NCBI GenBank assembly: GCA_949840885.1
Contig: CATKYJ010000016.1
Coordinates: 1 to 64,000 of the forward strand
Length of the DNA stretch: 64,000 nt
Direction of reading: 5' to 3'
Source: an uncultured Acetatifactor sp.
GTDB taxonomy: Bacteria > Bacillota > Clostridia > Lachnospirales > Lachnospiraceae
Made by a program: the position numbers and the translations under genes. Position 1 is the first letter of the stretch; each line of letters begins with the position of its first letter. Under the pieces are notes generated by a model. The model was given only the letters and a program-made list of their open reading frames with translations. It was not told the origin of the DNA and did not search any database. Of this stretch, positions 24,648-34,574 are shown one piece after another.

Positions 24648-26961
24648 AAAACTTTATCATATATTAAAAAAAGTAAAAAAAGAAAAGCTGCGTGTAAGCA
24701 GCTTAAGCGATGATGAGCTGAAGAAAAAAACGGGTGAATTCAAGAGACGCCTTGCGGCAGGCGCATCCACGAACAGCCTTCTTCCGGAAGCGTATGCGGT
24801 GGTGTGCGAGGCGGATAAGAGGATCCTGGGGAAAGAGCCTTATGACTGCCAGATCCTGGGAGGAATCGCGCTGCATTACTGCTATCTTGCGGAGATGAAC
24901 ACCGGAGAGGGCAAGACGCTGACGGCCACCATGCCCCTTTATCTGAATGCCCTGACCGGAAAGAGCACCATGCTGGTTACGGCGAACGACTACCTGGCAG
25001 ACCGGGATGCCGAAGAAATGGGACCGGTATATGAATTCCTGGGGCTGCATGCATGCTCGGGCGTGAAAGTGAATCAGGAGGAGAACCTGAAAAACGCCGG
25101 GAAGCGCAAGATATATAATGCGGATATCGTCTACACGACACATGCGGTGCTTGGGTTTGATTATCTGTTAAACAATCTGGTGTCCAGCGCGGAAGAACGT
25201 TTTTTGAGAGAGTTTCATTATGTCATCATCGATGAGGCGGATATGGTCCTGATGGACGCGGCTACCATGCCTCTTGTCATATCCGGCGTGCCCCGGGTTC
25301 AGTCTAATTTGTACAAGCTGACGGACTTCTTCGTGACCACTCTGCAGCCTGAACGCGATTACACAGAGGAAGAACAAAGCGTATGGCTTACGGACGAAGG
25401 GGTGGACTATGCGGAACAGTATTTTGGCATTAAGAAATTCTATGCCGAAGAGAACTTTGAGCTGAACAGACATGTGACCCTTGCGATGAAAGCCCGGATC
25501 ACGATGGAGAGAGACAAGGATTATGTGGTCACGGAAAAAGGGGAGGTGTCACTGTTAGACAATGGCACAGGACGCGTCCTTTCCGGTATGAAGCTGCGGG
25601 GCGGTATCCATCAGGCAATTGAAGAAAAAGAAGGGGTGAAAATCACCCAGGAGACCAGGGCGATTGCATCTGTTACCTTTCAGAATCTCTTTCTGCTGTT
25701 TCCGCGCTTTTCGGGCATGAGCGGAACCATTGCCGATGCAAAAAAGGAACTGCGCCAGGTATATAAAAAGAGAGTGGTAGTCATCCCGCCAAACAGACCG
25801 CTGCAGAGAATAGATAAGAAAGACTTATTTTTTAAAAATGCGCAGTTGCAGTATGAGGAGGCCGTTAAAGAGGTGCTGGAACGCCATGAGACCGGCCAGC
25901 CGGTTCTGGTCGTAACCTCTACCATTGCGGATACGGAGCTGGTATCCCGGGTGCTGATCGAGAAAAAAGTGGCTCACAGCGTGCTGAACGCAAATAATGC
26001 ATACTGGGAGGCTCAGATTATCAGTGAGGCAGGACAAAAGGGCACCGTCACCGTGTCCACCGGCATGGCGGGACGGGGGACAGATATCCGTCTGGGGCCG
26101 GGAGTAAAGGAACTGGGCGGACTTGCGGTCATCGGGATTGGGCGTATGGCGAACATACGTCTGGAACGGCAGGCGAGAGGCCGGGCAGGACGCCAGGGGG
26201 ATCCGGGCAGCAGCCAGTTTTTTGTCTCTCTGGAGGATGACTCCGTTTCTGCAATAGGGGAAAAGATTCTGGAAAAGTATGTTGACAGGGATCATGGAAT
26301 TTCAAAAAGAAAGCTAAAGAAGCTGATCAACGGCACGCAGAAGCTGCAGGAGGAGCAGGCTGTAGCCCGAAGAAAGAGATCGGTTGATTATGACAAGGTT
26401 ATGAAGCGCCAGAGAGTGATGATGTACGACGTCAGGAACAGGCTGTTGGACGGAGGGAGTCTGGAGTTTGAGAAAGTACAGAAGCTGGCAAATGAGAGCG
26501 TGCATCTGTTTTTGCAGGAGAAGCGGCATCCTGAAGCAGGAGATATTACCAGGTATGTGCTGAACAATATCTCTTATAACCTGGATGACAGGTTTATGCA
26601 TATCATGCATGTAAAGAAAAAGGATCTGGAGAGGGTGCTGCAGGCCTATGTAAACACTGTATGGAAGAATAAAATGAGGTCGTTCTCTTCAGAGGAAGAA
26701 CTAAAGGAGTACATCCGCTTGTGTTCCTTAAATGCGATTGACAATGCCTGGGTGGAGCAGGTGGATTATCTGCAGCAGCTGCAGTATGTGGTCAGCGGCC
26801 GGGCTACCGCCCAGAGGAATCCTGTGTTTGAATACCATGGGGAAGCGTATGACTCCTTTCTCCGTATGGAAAATACCATTAAAAAAGAAATCGTGCGCAA
26901 TATCTTTCTGGGTGAAAAAGCATACGACAAGACAGGACGGATGTATGTCTTATTCCCCTGA
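24637..26961 (+). CDS. secA2: accessory Sec ATPase SecA2
   Basis: 774 residues, shorter than SecA1. Motor motifs are complete: Walker A GEGKT at 90-94 (AEMNTGEGKTLTATMP), TANDYLADRD, Walker B IIDEADMVLMD near 198, then SGMSGTIADAKKELRQVY, STGMAGRGTDIRLG and QARGRAGRQGDPGSSQFF. The C-terminal zinc/SecB-binding tail of SecA1 is absent, as in SecA2 proteins. It pushes the SRR glycoprotein through SecY2 with ATP energy. The start lies inside the asp3 end. Followed 40 bp later by gtfA, so export and glycosylation genes are one operon. Confidence 0.94.
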   Translation: MANRKLYHILKKVKKEKLRVSSLSDDELKKKTGEFKRRLAAGASTNSLLPEAYAVVCEADKRILGKEPYDCQILGGIALHYCYLAEMNTGEGKTLTATMPLYLNALTGKSTMLVTANDYLADRDAEEMGPVYEFLGLHACSGVKVNQEENLKNAGKRKIYNADIVYTTHAVLGFDYLLNNLVSSAEERFLREFHYVIIDEADMVLMDAATMPLVISGVPRVQSNLYKLTDFFVTTLQPERDYTEEEQSVWLTDEGVDYAEQYFGIKKFYAEENFELNRHVTLAMKARITMERDKDYVVTEKGEVSLLDNGTGRVLSGMKLRGGIHQAIEEKEGVKITQETRAIASVTFQNLFLLFPRFSGMSGTIADAKKELRQVYKKRVVVIPPNRPLQRIDKKDLFFKNAQLQYEEAVKEVLERHETGQPVLVVTSTIADTELVSRVLIEKKVAHSVLNANNAYWEAQIISEAGQKGTVTVSTGMAGRGTDIRLGPGVKELGGLAVIGIGRMANIRLERQARGRAGRQGDPGSSQFFVSLEDDSVSAIGEKILEKYVDRDHGISKRKLKKLINGTQKLQEEQAVARRKRSVDYDKVMKRQRVMMYDVRNRLLDGGSLEFEKVQKLANESVHLFLQEKRHPEAGDITRYVLNNISYNLDDRFMHIMHVKKKDLERVLQAYVNTVWKNKMRSFSSEEELKEYIRLCSLNAIDNAWVEQVDYLQQLQYVVSGRATAQRNPVFEYHGEAYDSFLRMENTIKKEIVRNIFLGEKAYDKTGRMYVLFP

Positions 26962-27001
26962 TGTCCATTGATAATGAAAAGGAAAGGATAGGAGCCTTAA
27001 G

Positions 27002-28492
27002 ATGATATATAATTTTAATCTCGGCATAGGCTGGGCATCCAGCGGAGTGGAGTACGCCCAGAGTTACCGGGCGGTCATGCTCAGGAATATCGGGGCTGGC
27101 GCAAGGTTTGTATTTACGGATATGATCTCAACGGAGAACATTGAGCATCTGACGAAGAACATCGGATTTCTGGACTCGGAAATTATCTGGCTGTATACAT
27201 TTTTTACGGATTATAAGATCGCTCCGGTTTCCTTTATGCTGGATGACTTGAAAAAGACGCTTCCGACAGAAGAATATACATACAGCAGAGACGGAAAAAC
27301 CGGAAAGCTGGTGTTTCAGGGCAGCAACAGCTACTATGCGGTCTATTTTGTGGATGAAAAGTCGGAACGCGTTCACCGGGTAGAGATTGTCTCGGGCGGA
27401 TGTCTGATCCGAAAAGATTTCTATACTTATGGCAGAGTATTCTCCGAGTATTATGCGCCTTTGGATAAGAAAGCCCATATGTATCTGCGGCGGTTTTTCA
27501 ATGAAGACGGCACAGTGGCATATGAGGAAATCAATGATGACGGGAATGTGATGTATCAGTTTCCGGACAAACTTCTCTGTTCGAAAGAGGAACTGGTAGG
27601 TCATATGGTATCAGGCCTGAAGCTTACGAAAGAGGATGTGGTGCTGATCGACCGCACCACGGGAATCGGCCAGACGATTCTGCAGAATGCAGGCGATGCC
27701 AAAGTGGGAATTGTGATACATGCGGATCATTTCAGCGAGGGAAGCACGGATCAGGATTACATTCTGTGGAACAACTATTATGAATATGCATTTGCCATGT
27801 ATCGGCATATTGACTTTTATGTCACGGCTACGGAGGAACAGAACCGCTTACTGAAAGAGCAGTTCCTGAAGTATAAGGGGGTGGAGCCAAATGTCTACAC
27901 AATCCCCGTGGGCAGTCTGGACGAACTGAAATACCCCACGGTCAACCGTAAGCCCTATTCGATCCTGACAGCCTCCAGACTGGCCACAGAAAAGCATATT
28001 GACTGGATCATAGAGGCTGTTGCAAAGGCGCGCAGGACAGTCCCTCAGCTGACGTTGGATATCTATGGGAAAGGCAGCGAAGAACAGAAGCTGAAAGAAC
28101 TGATAAAGAAGCTTGGGGCGGAAAATTACATCATTCTCCGGGGCCAGCAGAATCTGAAAGAGGTATATCAGGATTACGAATTGTATTTGTCCGGTTCCAT
28201 GAGCGAGGGGTTCGGACTGACGCTGATGGAAGCCGTGGGAGCAGGGCTTCCGATCATAGGCTTTGATGTAAGGTATGGAAATCCGACTTTTATTGAGGAG
28301 GGGAAAAACGGCTATCTGATTCCGGTGGACGAGCATATGACGGCGAAGCAGAAGATTGAGGCATTGACGAACCGTGTGATACGTTTGTTTACAGAGGCGG
28401 ATTTGGAAAGCTTTCATGAGCATTCCTACAGAAAAGCGGAAGAATTTCTGACGAAAGGGGTAGAGCTGAAATGGAAAAAGATAGTGGGCTGA
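27002..28492 (+). CDS. gtfA: GtfA-type O-GlcNAc transferase subunit (copy 1)
   Basis: 496 residues. GT-B fold glycosyltransferase of family GT4; N-terminal motif FNLGIGWASSGVEYAQ is typical of GtfA, and the C-terminal domain holds the E-x7-E pair in SEGFGLTLMEAVGAGLP and the donor-binding TASRLATEKHIDWII region. In streptococci and staphylococci GtfA is the catalytic subunit that, with GtfB, places the first GlcNAc on Ser/Thr of the SRR protein. ATG follows AAGGATAGGAGCC. Its end overlaps gtfB by 22 bp, the same as in the second pair at 36135-38962, to which it is closely similar. Confidence 0.92.
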   Translation: MIYNFNLGIGWASSGVEYAQSYRAVMLRNIGAGARFVFTDMISTENIEHLTKNIGFLDSEIIWLYTFFTDYKIAPVSFMLDDLKKTLPTEEYTYSRDGKTGKLVFQGSNSYYAVYFVDEKSERVHRVEIVSGGCLIRKDFYTYGRVFSEYYAPLDKKAHMYLRRFFNEDGTVAYEEINDDGNVMYQFPDKLLCSKEELVGHMVSGLKLTKEDVVLIDRTTGIGQTILQNAGDAKVGIVIHADHFSEGSTDQDYILWNNYYEYAFAMYRHIDFYVTATEEQNRLLKEQFLKYKGVEPNVYTIPVGSLDELKYPTVNRKPYSILTASRLATEKHIDWIIEAVAKARRTVPQLTLDIYGKGSEEQKLKELIKKLGAENYIILRGQQNLKEVYQDYELYLSGSMSEGFGLTLMEAVGAGLPIIGFDVRYGNPTFIEEGKNGYLIPVDEHMTAKQKIEALTNRVIRLFTEADLESFHEHSYRKAEEFLTKGVELKWKKIVG

Positions 28493-29823
28493 CAGATACA
28501 GTTCTTTTGCTGGAAAACTATAAGGAAGACAGTGAAATGCTCCACCAGTCGTTTCGGAGAGCCGGTTTCACGGGGCCGGTGATCGTCATAGAAGACGATG
28601 GTTTTTTCCCGGAGGACGTACTCTCTGTCTACCAGTATTTCAGCGGTGATTTCAAGGCAAGCGGCAAGGCGCCCGGGAAAGCGCGGTACTTTAACCAGAT
28701 CAATGTCCCTGACTACTGGGAGATCAGCGGGAACAACACAAACGGAAAAGTCAGGGATCTGCACCATGAGAGGGGACATATCTTTTATGCGGAACCAAAG
28801 CACAAAAGATTGGTGCGCGTGGTAGACTGGATGGATGAAAAAGGGAATGTCAGGGTAAGTGACCATTACAACAGATACGGAGCCCTGTATGCCAGGACTT
28901 TTTTCAGCAAGAATGCAAAGCGTTTCTGTAAGGCGTACTTTGATGCGGAAGGCAGAGAGACGATTCTGGAGAATTTCGTCACCCATGACATTATCCTGAA
29001 CAGAGACGGCAGAGTTTATGTATATAAAAGTAAGGTGGACCTGATCTTAAAGCTTTTAGAAGAACTGAACGCTATGGGGAGCAGAATTTTCTTCAATTCC
29101 CTGTCCACGCCCTTGTTTGTGTCAGAGAGAATGCCGGCGGAAAGACAGCAGGATGTATTGTTCTGGCAGGAGGGAGCCAGAAACGACATACCCGGCAATA
29201 TGCAGCTGATCCTGAATGGCGGGGCGAAACGCACAAAAACAATCTATGTGCAGAAAAAGGACAGCTATGAAAAGCTGATAGAACTGGGCGCGTCAAAGGA
29301 AGTGCTGGCCCCTCTTGGATTTTCGTATGCATACAGCAGACAGAATACATTCAAGAATAAAGCATTGATTTGCACCAATTCCGACAGGTTGGAAAAGGGT
29401 GAGGAATTGATAAAGGCGCTTCCGGAGATGCAGTTTCATATCGCTGCGCTTACAGAGATGTCTTCCAAACTGATGAGCCTTTCCCGGTACCAGAATGTAA
29501 TTCTGTATCCGGGAGCGCGCAGTGAAATGATAGAGGAATTGTTTCGAAGCTGCGATTACTATTTGGATATTAACCATGAAGCGGAGATCATGTCCGCGGT
29601 GAAGCAGGCGTTCTTGCACAATCAACTGATTTTAGGATTTCGGCAGACACTGCACAACAAAGCATATGTGGCCCCGGAGCATGTGTTTGAGAATCAGGAA
29701 GAAATGATTGCTTTCTTAAATAAAGTCATGGGACAGAAAGCGATCATAAAGGGTCAAATTGATTTGCAGAAGAAAGCGGCTATGTCAGAGGAAATAGCTG
29801 CATACGCAGATCTTTTGAAATAA
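28471..29823 (+). CDS. gtfB: GtfB-type chaperone/substrate-binding subunit (copy 1)
   Basis: 450 residues, GT-B-like fold. GtfB proteins lack the catalytic Glu pair and bind the acceptor Ser/Thr-rich chain, activating GtfA. Segments found in all GtfB-like proteins of this locus: an early EDDGFFPEDVLSVYQYF, the central HYNRYG motif and the C-terminal ALICTNSDRLEKGEELIKALPEMQFHIAALTEMSSKL...YYLDINHEAE. Translation probably couples to gtfA by the 22-bp overlap. The tail end is followed by a small membrane protein gene at 29853. Confidence 0.9.
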   Translation: MEKDSGLTDTVLLLENYKEDSEMLHQSFRRAGFTGPVIVIEDDGFFPEDVLSVYQYFSGDFKASGKAPGKARYFNQINVPDYWEISGNNTNGKVRDLHHERGHIFYAEPKHKRLVRVVDWMDEKGNVRVSDHYNRYGALYARTFFSKNAKRFCKAYFDAEGRETILENFVTHDIILNRDGRVYVYKSKVDLILKLLEELNAMGSRIFFNSLSTPLFVSERMPAERQQDVLFWQEGARNDIPGNMQLILNGGAKRTKTIYVQKKDSYEKLIELGASKEVLAPLGFSYAYSRQNTFKNKALICTNSDRLEKGEELIKALPEMQFHIAALTEMSSKLMSLSRYQNVILYPGARSEMIEELFRSCDYYLDINHEAEIMSAVKQAFLHNQLILGFRQTLHNKAYVAPEHVFENQEEMIAFLNKVMGQKAIIKGQIDLQKKAAMSEEIAAYADLLK

Positions 29824-29852
29824 AATATTAACTTAATTCAGGAGGGAAAAGT

Positions 29853-30020
29853 ATGTTTGGAAATTTGGATGCGGTTACCGTTGTGACTATTCTGGAGTTT
29901 ATACTTGCGGTGTACAGCCTGGCGCTTGTATTTTCTGTGAAGAATAAGGTTTTGAGGATCGTGAATATTGTTCTCGCTGTTGTGTGGGTGGTTCTGGGAT
30001 TTTTAAACATTTTCATGTGA
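29853..30020 (+). CDS. 55-residue two-TM membrane protein, candidate Asp4/Asp5 (SecE/SecG-like)
   Basis: 55 residues, from ATG 29853 with a strong GGAGGG site 6 nt upstream to TGA 30018-30020. Two hydrophobic segments (about 8-27, VTVVTILEFILAVYSLALVF, and 37-54) are joined by a short basic turn (SVKNKVLR), the hairpin topology of SecG. In streptococcal accessory Sec loci small proteins Asp4 and Asp5, likened to SecE and SecG, are encoded in the same cluster. No clear sequence match can be claimed from reading alone; location and topology are the arguments. It is short enough to be missed by automatic annotation. Confidence 0.75.
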   Translation: MFGNLDAVTVVTILEFILAVYSLALVFSVKNKVLRIVNIVLAVVWVVLGFLNIFM

Positions 30021-30087
30021 CTTGCGGGGGGCTGCTTTCACGAAAGTGGGGCAGTCCCATGGCTGCGTTATGGCGGGAGGGTGCGGG

Positions 30088-31341
30088 ATGATAGTTGTTT
30101 TTGATAAATATACAGATAATACAAAGAAATTATTGGAGACGATGCAGTCGGCGGCTCTTGACGTAAAGGTTGTCGTGCTGAATGACGATGGTTTTCTGCC
30201 AAGAGGAATACTCTCGCCTTATGCTTACTATACGTATGGAAAAGAGGAAGAGATTCTGGAGGAAAAGGATCTGTTCTTTGATTTTATTGAAGTACCGGAG
30301 TTTTGGGAGATTCGGGCGGTAGGCTTGTATGGCGGAATTTATGATATGGGATGCAAAAAGGCGGATATTTATTTTACGGATCCCATCGAAAAAAGAAATG
30401 TGAAGCGCGTTGAATGGTGCATGGAAAACGGCTGGAAATACAAGATTGATCATTATAACAAGTACGCCCTGAAATATGCAAGCGAATTTCTGGACATAGA
30501 TGGAAATGTGGAGTCTAAAGTTTTTTATTCCGGCAGGAATCAGGAAATGGTGGTGGAGCAGCCTCAAAATGACGTGGTCACTCTGCTTGAGGGAGGCAAA
30601 ACGAGGGCTTTCTTTGTTTCCTATGCCGAATTCCTTTCGTATTACATGGAGGAAATTGGGGCAGGGGAAAAGCGGGTGCTGTTTGTAGAGAATGACGAGG
30701 GATTCCAATGCCTGGAATACAAATCGGGCGACAGGAGCATGTGGGAATATGTCTGGTTTCCCAGCGATGGACTGCTGAATAAGTATGTCAATATGGGTGG
30801 GAAGAACGGATATTGTTTTTGCAATATTCCGAAAGAATATCCGGCAAACAGCGCAAAAGGGGAGGCGCTTGTCTTAACGGCTTCGGACAGGCTGGAGAGG
30901 ATTGAGGAACTGATTCATGAATTGCCGGAAGTCAATTTCCATATAGCTGCGAGCACACAGGTTTCCGACAAGCTCCGCAGGCTGGGAGAGCACGAAAATG
31001 TGAAAGTATATCCCCAGATTAGCAAGGGGGATTTAAATGCATTGTGGGATAAGTGCGATTTTTATCTGGATATCAATTATTTTCAGGAAGTGCAAAATGC
31101 AATTGATACTGCACAGCAGAAAAATTTGCTGATCATGGGATTTGAAAATATCATACATAATAAGAAGTTAATAACCGAAGAATGTGTATTTCCCAGTCAG
31201 GATTTCAACAAGTTCACTTCTTTTATAAAAACGGTCATGCAGAATCCTGATTTGATGAAGAGGCTATTGGAAAAGCAGCAATGTAAGAAGCGGCAAAGCT
31301 GGAAAGAATTCATGGAAGCAGTGGGACTGACGGAGGAGTAG
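30088..31341 (+). CDS. GtfB-like protein (third GtfB paralogue)
   Basis: 417 residues from ATG 30088, which has GGAGGGTGCGGG in front. Related to GtfB along its whole length: VVLNDDGFLPRGILSPYAYY near the start, a DHYNKYALKYAS segment in the middle and ALVLTASDRLERIEELIHELPEVNFHIAAS..CDFYLDINYFQE at the end. It is shorter and more diverged than copies 1 and 2. It is probably a further acceptor-binding or glycosyltransferase accessory subunit, possibly pairing with the GtfA-like protein that starts 2 bp after its stop; this partner is an inference. Confidence 0.8.
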   Translation: MIVVFDKYTDNTKKLLETMQSAALDVKVVVLNDDGFLPRGILSPYAYYTYGKEEEILEEKDLFFDFIEVPEFWEIRAVGLYGGIYDMGCKKADIYFTDPIEKRNVKRVEWCMENGWKYKIDHYNKYALKYASEFLDIDGNVESKVFYSGRNQEMVVEQPQNDVVTLLEGGKTRAFFVSYAEFLSYYMEEIGAGEKRVLFVENDEGFQCLEYKSGDRSMWEYVWFPSDGLLNKYVNMGGKNGYCFCNIPKEYPANSAKGEALVLTASDRLERIEELIHELPEVNFHIAASTQVSDKLRRLGEHENVKVYPQISKGDLNALWDKCDFYLDINYFQEVQNAIDTAQQKNLLIMGFENIIHNKKLITEECVFPSQDFNKFTSFIKTVMQNPDLMKRLLEKQQCKKRQSWKEFMEAVGLTEE

Positions 31342-31343
31342 AA

Positions 31344-32879
31344 GTGGCGGTTTATGTATTTAGTCTGGTAGTTGGATATCTGCCTCATGGAGTAGATAAT
31401 GCTCAGGGATACCGAGCTCAAATTCTGAAAGATTTTCCTGGTTCCATCAAGTATGTATTTACAGATTTACCGAGAAAGCAAGATATTGACTATTATAGCA
31501 GGGTTGGAATTCATGCGGAAGAAATGCTCAGTGTCCACCAATATTTTACAGATGCCCGATCTTTGAGGTCAACTGTGAAGACGAGGGACAAACTGGAAGA
31601 ATTGAAAAAAAGTTTGCTCTATACGGACGTGAAATATCTGGATAATGAGATCCGGCTGCTGAAAAACGGAACAGTTTTGGCAACGATTATGCTGGATGAA
31701 AATGAAAAAGACTATTGTTGTGGAACCCAATATTTCAGCACTGGGAAATTAATTCGAACAGAAAAATATATGGAAGGTGCCTGTTATATAGAATACTACA
31801 TTACTGCAAAATCAGGTGTAAAATCCTATGCTAAGTTGGTGAGACGTACATTTTGTAATTGTGAAGGCGCTGTTGCATATAATCAGATATTCGAGGGAAA
31901 AAAGGAATGGTATCTGTTTCCGGACGGCAGAATATTGACAAAATCGCAGCTGCTTGCAGAATTTGTCAGGAAACTAAATTTGACACAACAAGATACGGTT
32001 CTCTTAGATCGTTCTGCACAGTTTGATTTTGTTCAGCCGCTCTTTCAGTTTGGAAATAAAGCTAGGTTTATTTCCGTTTTTCATTCCGGACATTATTTTG
32101 AAAAAGGAGAAGATACAAATCGCTTATACTTGAATTATGAGTATTATTATTGGTTCAAATATACCAATCATATTGATGCCATGGTGGTTTCCACCCAGGA
32201 GCAGAAGATAGAGTTGATAGAAAAGCTTCAAGAGTACGGATTTAGTATCCCTGAAATTGAAGTGATACCGGCAGGGGGTATCGATTGCTTGAGATACCCT
32301 GAAACAGACAGGCGGCCATATTCGCTTATATCGGTTTCCCGCCTTGATAAGCGAAAGAAAATTGACTGGATTATAAGGAGTGTTATAAAAGCGCATCAGA
32401 TGAATCCGGAGATTTCTCTTGATATTTATGGCCGCGGCAATGGAGAGCATACGCAATATTTGCAGAATATCGTATCCTCGAATCAAGCACAGTCATATAT
32501 CAGATTCATGGGGCAGGTAGATGTCGCGGAGATATATAAAAATTATGAGGTCTTTATAACTGCGTCACTATGGGAGACTCTGGGTCTTTCTATGATGGAA
32601 GCCGTTGCGTCAGGAATGGCGATGATTGGGCTGGATGTAAAATATGGCAACCGTCTGTTTATTCAGCCCGATGTGAATGGTGCTTTGGTGGATTTTGATG
32701 TGAGTTGCTTAAATGATGAAGAGAAGCTGATTACTGAGATGGCTAAAAAAATAGTAGACATATTTTCGGATAAAGAACGTTTGGAAAAGTTTCATCAATG
32801 TTCCTATAAAATTGCACAAGGGTTTTTCTCAGAAATGATTCAAAAAAAGTGGATGAATTTAATAGCAAGAAAAGCATAA
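31344..32879 (+). CDS. GtfA-like glycosyltransferase (paralogue 3)
   Basis: 511 residues, GT-B family GT4. Start is GTG with GGAGG seven bases upstream, directly behind the GtfB-like gene. Motifs: FSLVVGYLPHGVDNAQGYRA at the N-terminus (compare GtfA), SVSRLDKRKKIDWII and the E-x7-E pair in WETLGLSMMEAVASGMA. The catalytic pair is intact, so the enzyme should be active, presumably adding a sugar to the SRR protein or its glycan. Base composition is clearly more AT-rich than the flanking gtfA/gtfB pairs, hinting at separate acquisition. Most similar to the next gene. Confidence 0.85.
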   Translation: MAVYVFSLVVGYLPHGVDNAQGYRAQILKDFPGSIKYVFTDLPRKQDIDYYSRVGIHAEEMLSVHQYFTDARSLRSTVKTRDKLEELKKSLLYTDVKYLDNEIRLLKNGTVLATIMLDENEKDYCCGTQYFSTGKLIRTEKYMEGACYIEYYITAKSGVKSYAKLVRRTFCNCEGAVAYNQIFEGKKEWYLFPDGRILTKSQLLAEFVRKLNLTQQDTVLLDRSAQFDFVQPLFQFGNKARFISVFHSGHYFEKGEDTNRLYLNYEYYYWFKYTNHIDAMVVSTQEQKIELIEKLQEYGFSIPEIEVIPAGGIDCLRYPETDRRPYSLISVSRLDKRKKIDWIIRSVIKAHQMNPEISLDIYGRGNGEHTQYLQNIVSSNQAQSYIRFMGQVDVAEIYKNYEVFITASLWETLGLSMMEAVASGMAMIGLDVKYGNRLFIQPDVNGALVDFDVSCLNDEEKLITEMAKKIVDIFSDKERLEKFHQCSYKIAQGFFSEMIQKKWMNLIARKA

Positions 32880-32907
32880 AATCAGGAGAGGGTTGAGGAA
32901 AGAGAAT

Positions 32908-34458
32908 ATGTCGGTTTACATATTTTCCTTGTTGGCAGGATTTGTATTTGGAGGAGTCGATACCGCCCAGGGATATCGAGCTGGAATATTGGAGAATTTA
33001 CCATATCCTGTAAAATTTATTTTTGAAAGTCTGCCCAGGAGGGAAGATATCATCAGATACAAAAATATCGGGATCAAGCTGGAGCAAATGCTCTGTATGC
33101 ATCAGTGTTTTACAGGTAATTTAACAGTGAAGCTATGCGGCAAGACAAAAGATAAGCTGGAAGAACTCAAAAAATGCTTGCGCTGTACAGGGATAGAGCA
33201 ACATGAAAATGAAGTTAGGCTGATTCGCAAGGGAGTGCTTGTTGCCTCTATTCTATTGGACGAAGAAAACAAAGATTATTATTGGGGCATTCACTATTTC
33301 AATCAATCCAAGCTGATCCGCACAGAAATTTATACAGACGGAATTTCCTACACAAATTATTATGTGACAGCCAGATCCGACAAGGGAGCCTATGCGAAAC
33401 TGGTGAGACGCACATTTTACAGCAAGGGCGGGAAGGCAGTCTATGATCAGATATTTGAAAGAAACAGGGAATGGTATTTGTTCCCAGACGGTAGATGCTA
33501 TACAAAGCAGCAGTTTTTAGCAGCATTTATTCGGAAATTGGATTTAAAGGAAAAGGATATCATTATTTTAGATCGCCCTGCCAGTTATGATTTATTGCAG
33601 CCGATTTTTCAGTTCAAAGGGATGGCTAAATTGGTTGTCATAATGCACTCTGGGCATTTTTATGAAAAAGGAGAAGATCCTTATGATGTATATCTAAATA
33701 AAGAATACTATTATTGCTTTAAGTATTCAGGGATGATTAATGCGATAGTAGTTTCCACAGAGGAGCAGAAATGTGAACTGGTAGAAAGATTGCAGGAATA
33801 TGGATGCGCTGTACCTGAAATAAGAATAATACCAGCAGGAGGAGTTGATAGTCTAAAATGTTCAGAAAAGGGGAGACAACCATATTCTATGTTATCGGTT
33901 TCCCGCATTCATAGACGGAAAAAGGTTGAGTGGGTTATAAAAAGTGTGATAAAGGCACATAAAAAGAATCCAAATATTTTTGTAGATATTTATGGGGAGG
34001 GTGTTGATAAGGATTATTATCAATATCTCCACAACATAGTGTCACAGAATGAGGCACAGTCCTATGTTCGATTTATGGGATGGACAGATGTTACAGAAAT
34101 TTATAAAAACTATGAGGTATATATAACCGCTTCATTATGGGAAACGCTAGGGTTGTCTCTTATGGAAGCTGTTGCATCAGGAACAGCTATGATTGGACTT
34201 GATGCAAAATATGGAAACCGTTTATTTATACAACCTGAAAATAATGGATATTTGGTTGAGTTTCATACAGAATACGTGGATGGAGATGATGATAAGCTGA
34301 CAGATGCTATTGCTGAAAAGATTGTGGATATTTTTTCTGACGAGACACGGCTAAGAGAATATCATAATAATTCTTATAGAATTGCGCAGACTTTTTGTAC
34401 TAATAATTTGACAGATAAGTGGGAAGCTTTATTAAATTTTTGGACTAAAGGCAATTAA
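32908..34458 (+). CDS. GtfA-like glycosyltransferase (paralogue 4)
   Basis: 516 residues; ATG 32908 with GAGGAAAG upstream (TTG 32893 is the alternative). Closely resembles the preceding protein: FSLLAGFVFGGVDTAQGYRA, SVSRIHRRKKVEWVI and WETLGLSLMEAVASGTA with the E-x7-E pair. The two genes look like a tandem duplication followed by divergence. AT-rich like its neighbour. Likely a GT4 enzyme working on the SRR glycan; donor sugar unknown. Confidence 0.85.
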   Translation: MSVYIFSLLAGFVFGGVDTAQGYRAGILENLPYPVKFIFESLPRREDIIRYKNIGIKLEQMLCMHQCFTGNLTVKLCGKTKDKLEELKKCLRCTGIEQHENEVRLIRKGVLVASILLDEENKDYYWGIHYFNQSKLIRTEIYTDGISYTNYYVTARSDKGAYAKLVRRTFYSKGGKAVYDQIFERNREWYLFPDGRCYTKQQFLAAFIRKLDLKEKDIIILDRPASYDLLQPIFQFKGMAKLVVIMHSGHFYEKGEDPYDVYLNKEYYYCFKYSGMINAIVVSTEEQKCELVERLQEYGCAVPEIRIIPAGGVDSLKCSEKGRQPYSMLSVSRIHRRKKVEWVIKSVIKAHKKNPNIFVDIYGEGVDKDYYQYLHNIVSQNEAQSYVRFMGWTDVTEIYKNYEVYITASLWETLGLSLMEAVASGTAMIGLDAKYGNRLFIQPENNGYLVEFHTEYVDGDDDKLTDAIAEKIVDIFSDETRLREYHNNSYRIAQTFCTNNLTDKWEALLNFWTKGN

Positions 34459-34574
34459 ATTAACGGATAATGTAGGATAGGATTTTTTGTAGAAGCTTTG
34501 TTAGGCATAGAAATAGAGTGGCTGAAAATGTGGATAGAAAAGGCATAGCGGGCGAATATAAGAAAGGGGTTTTT

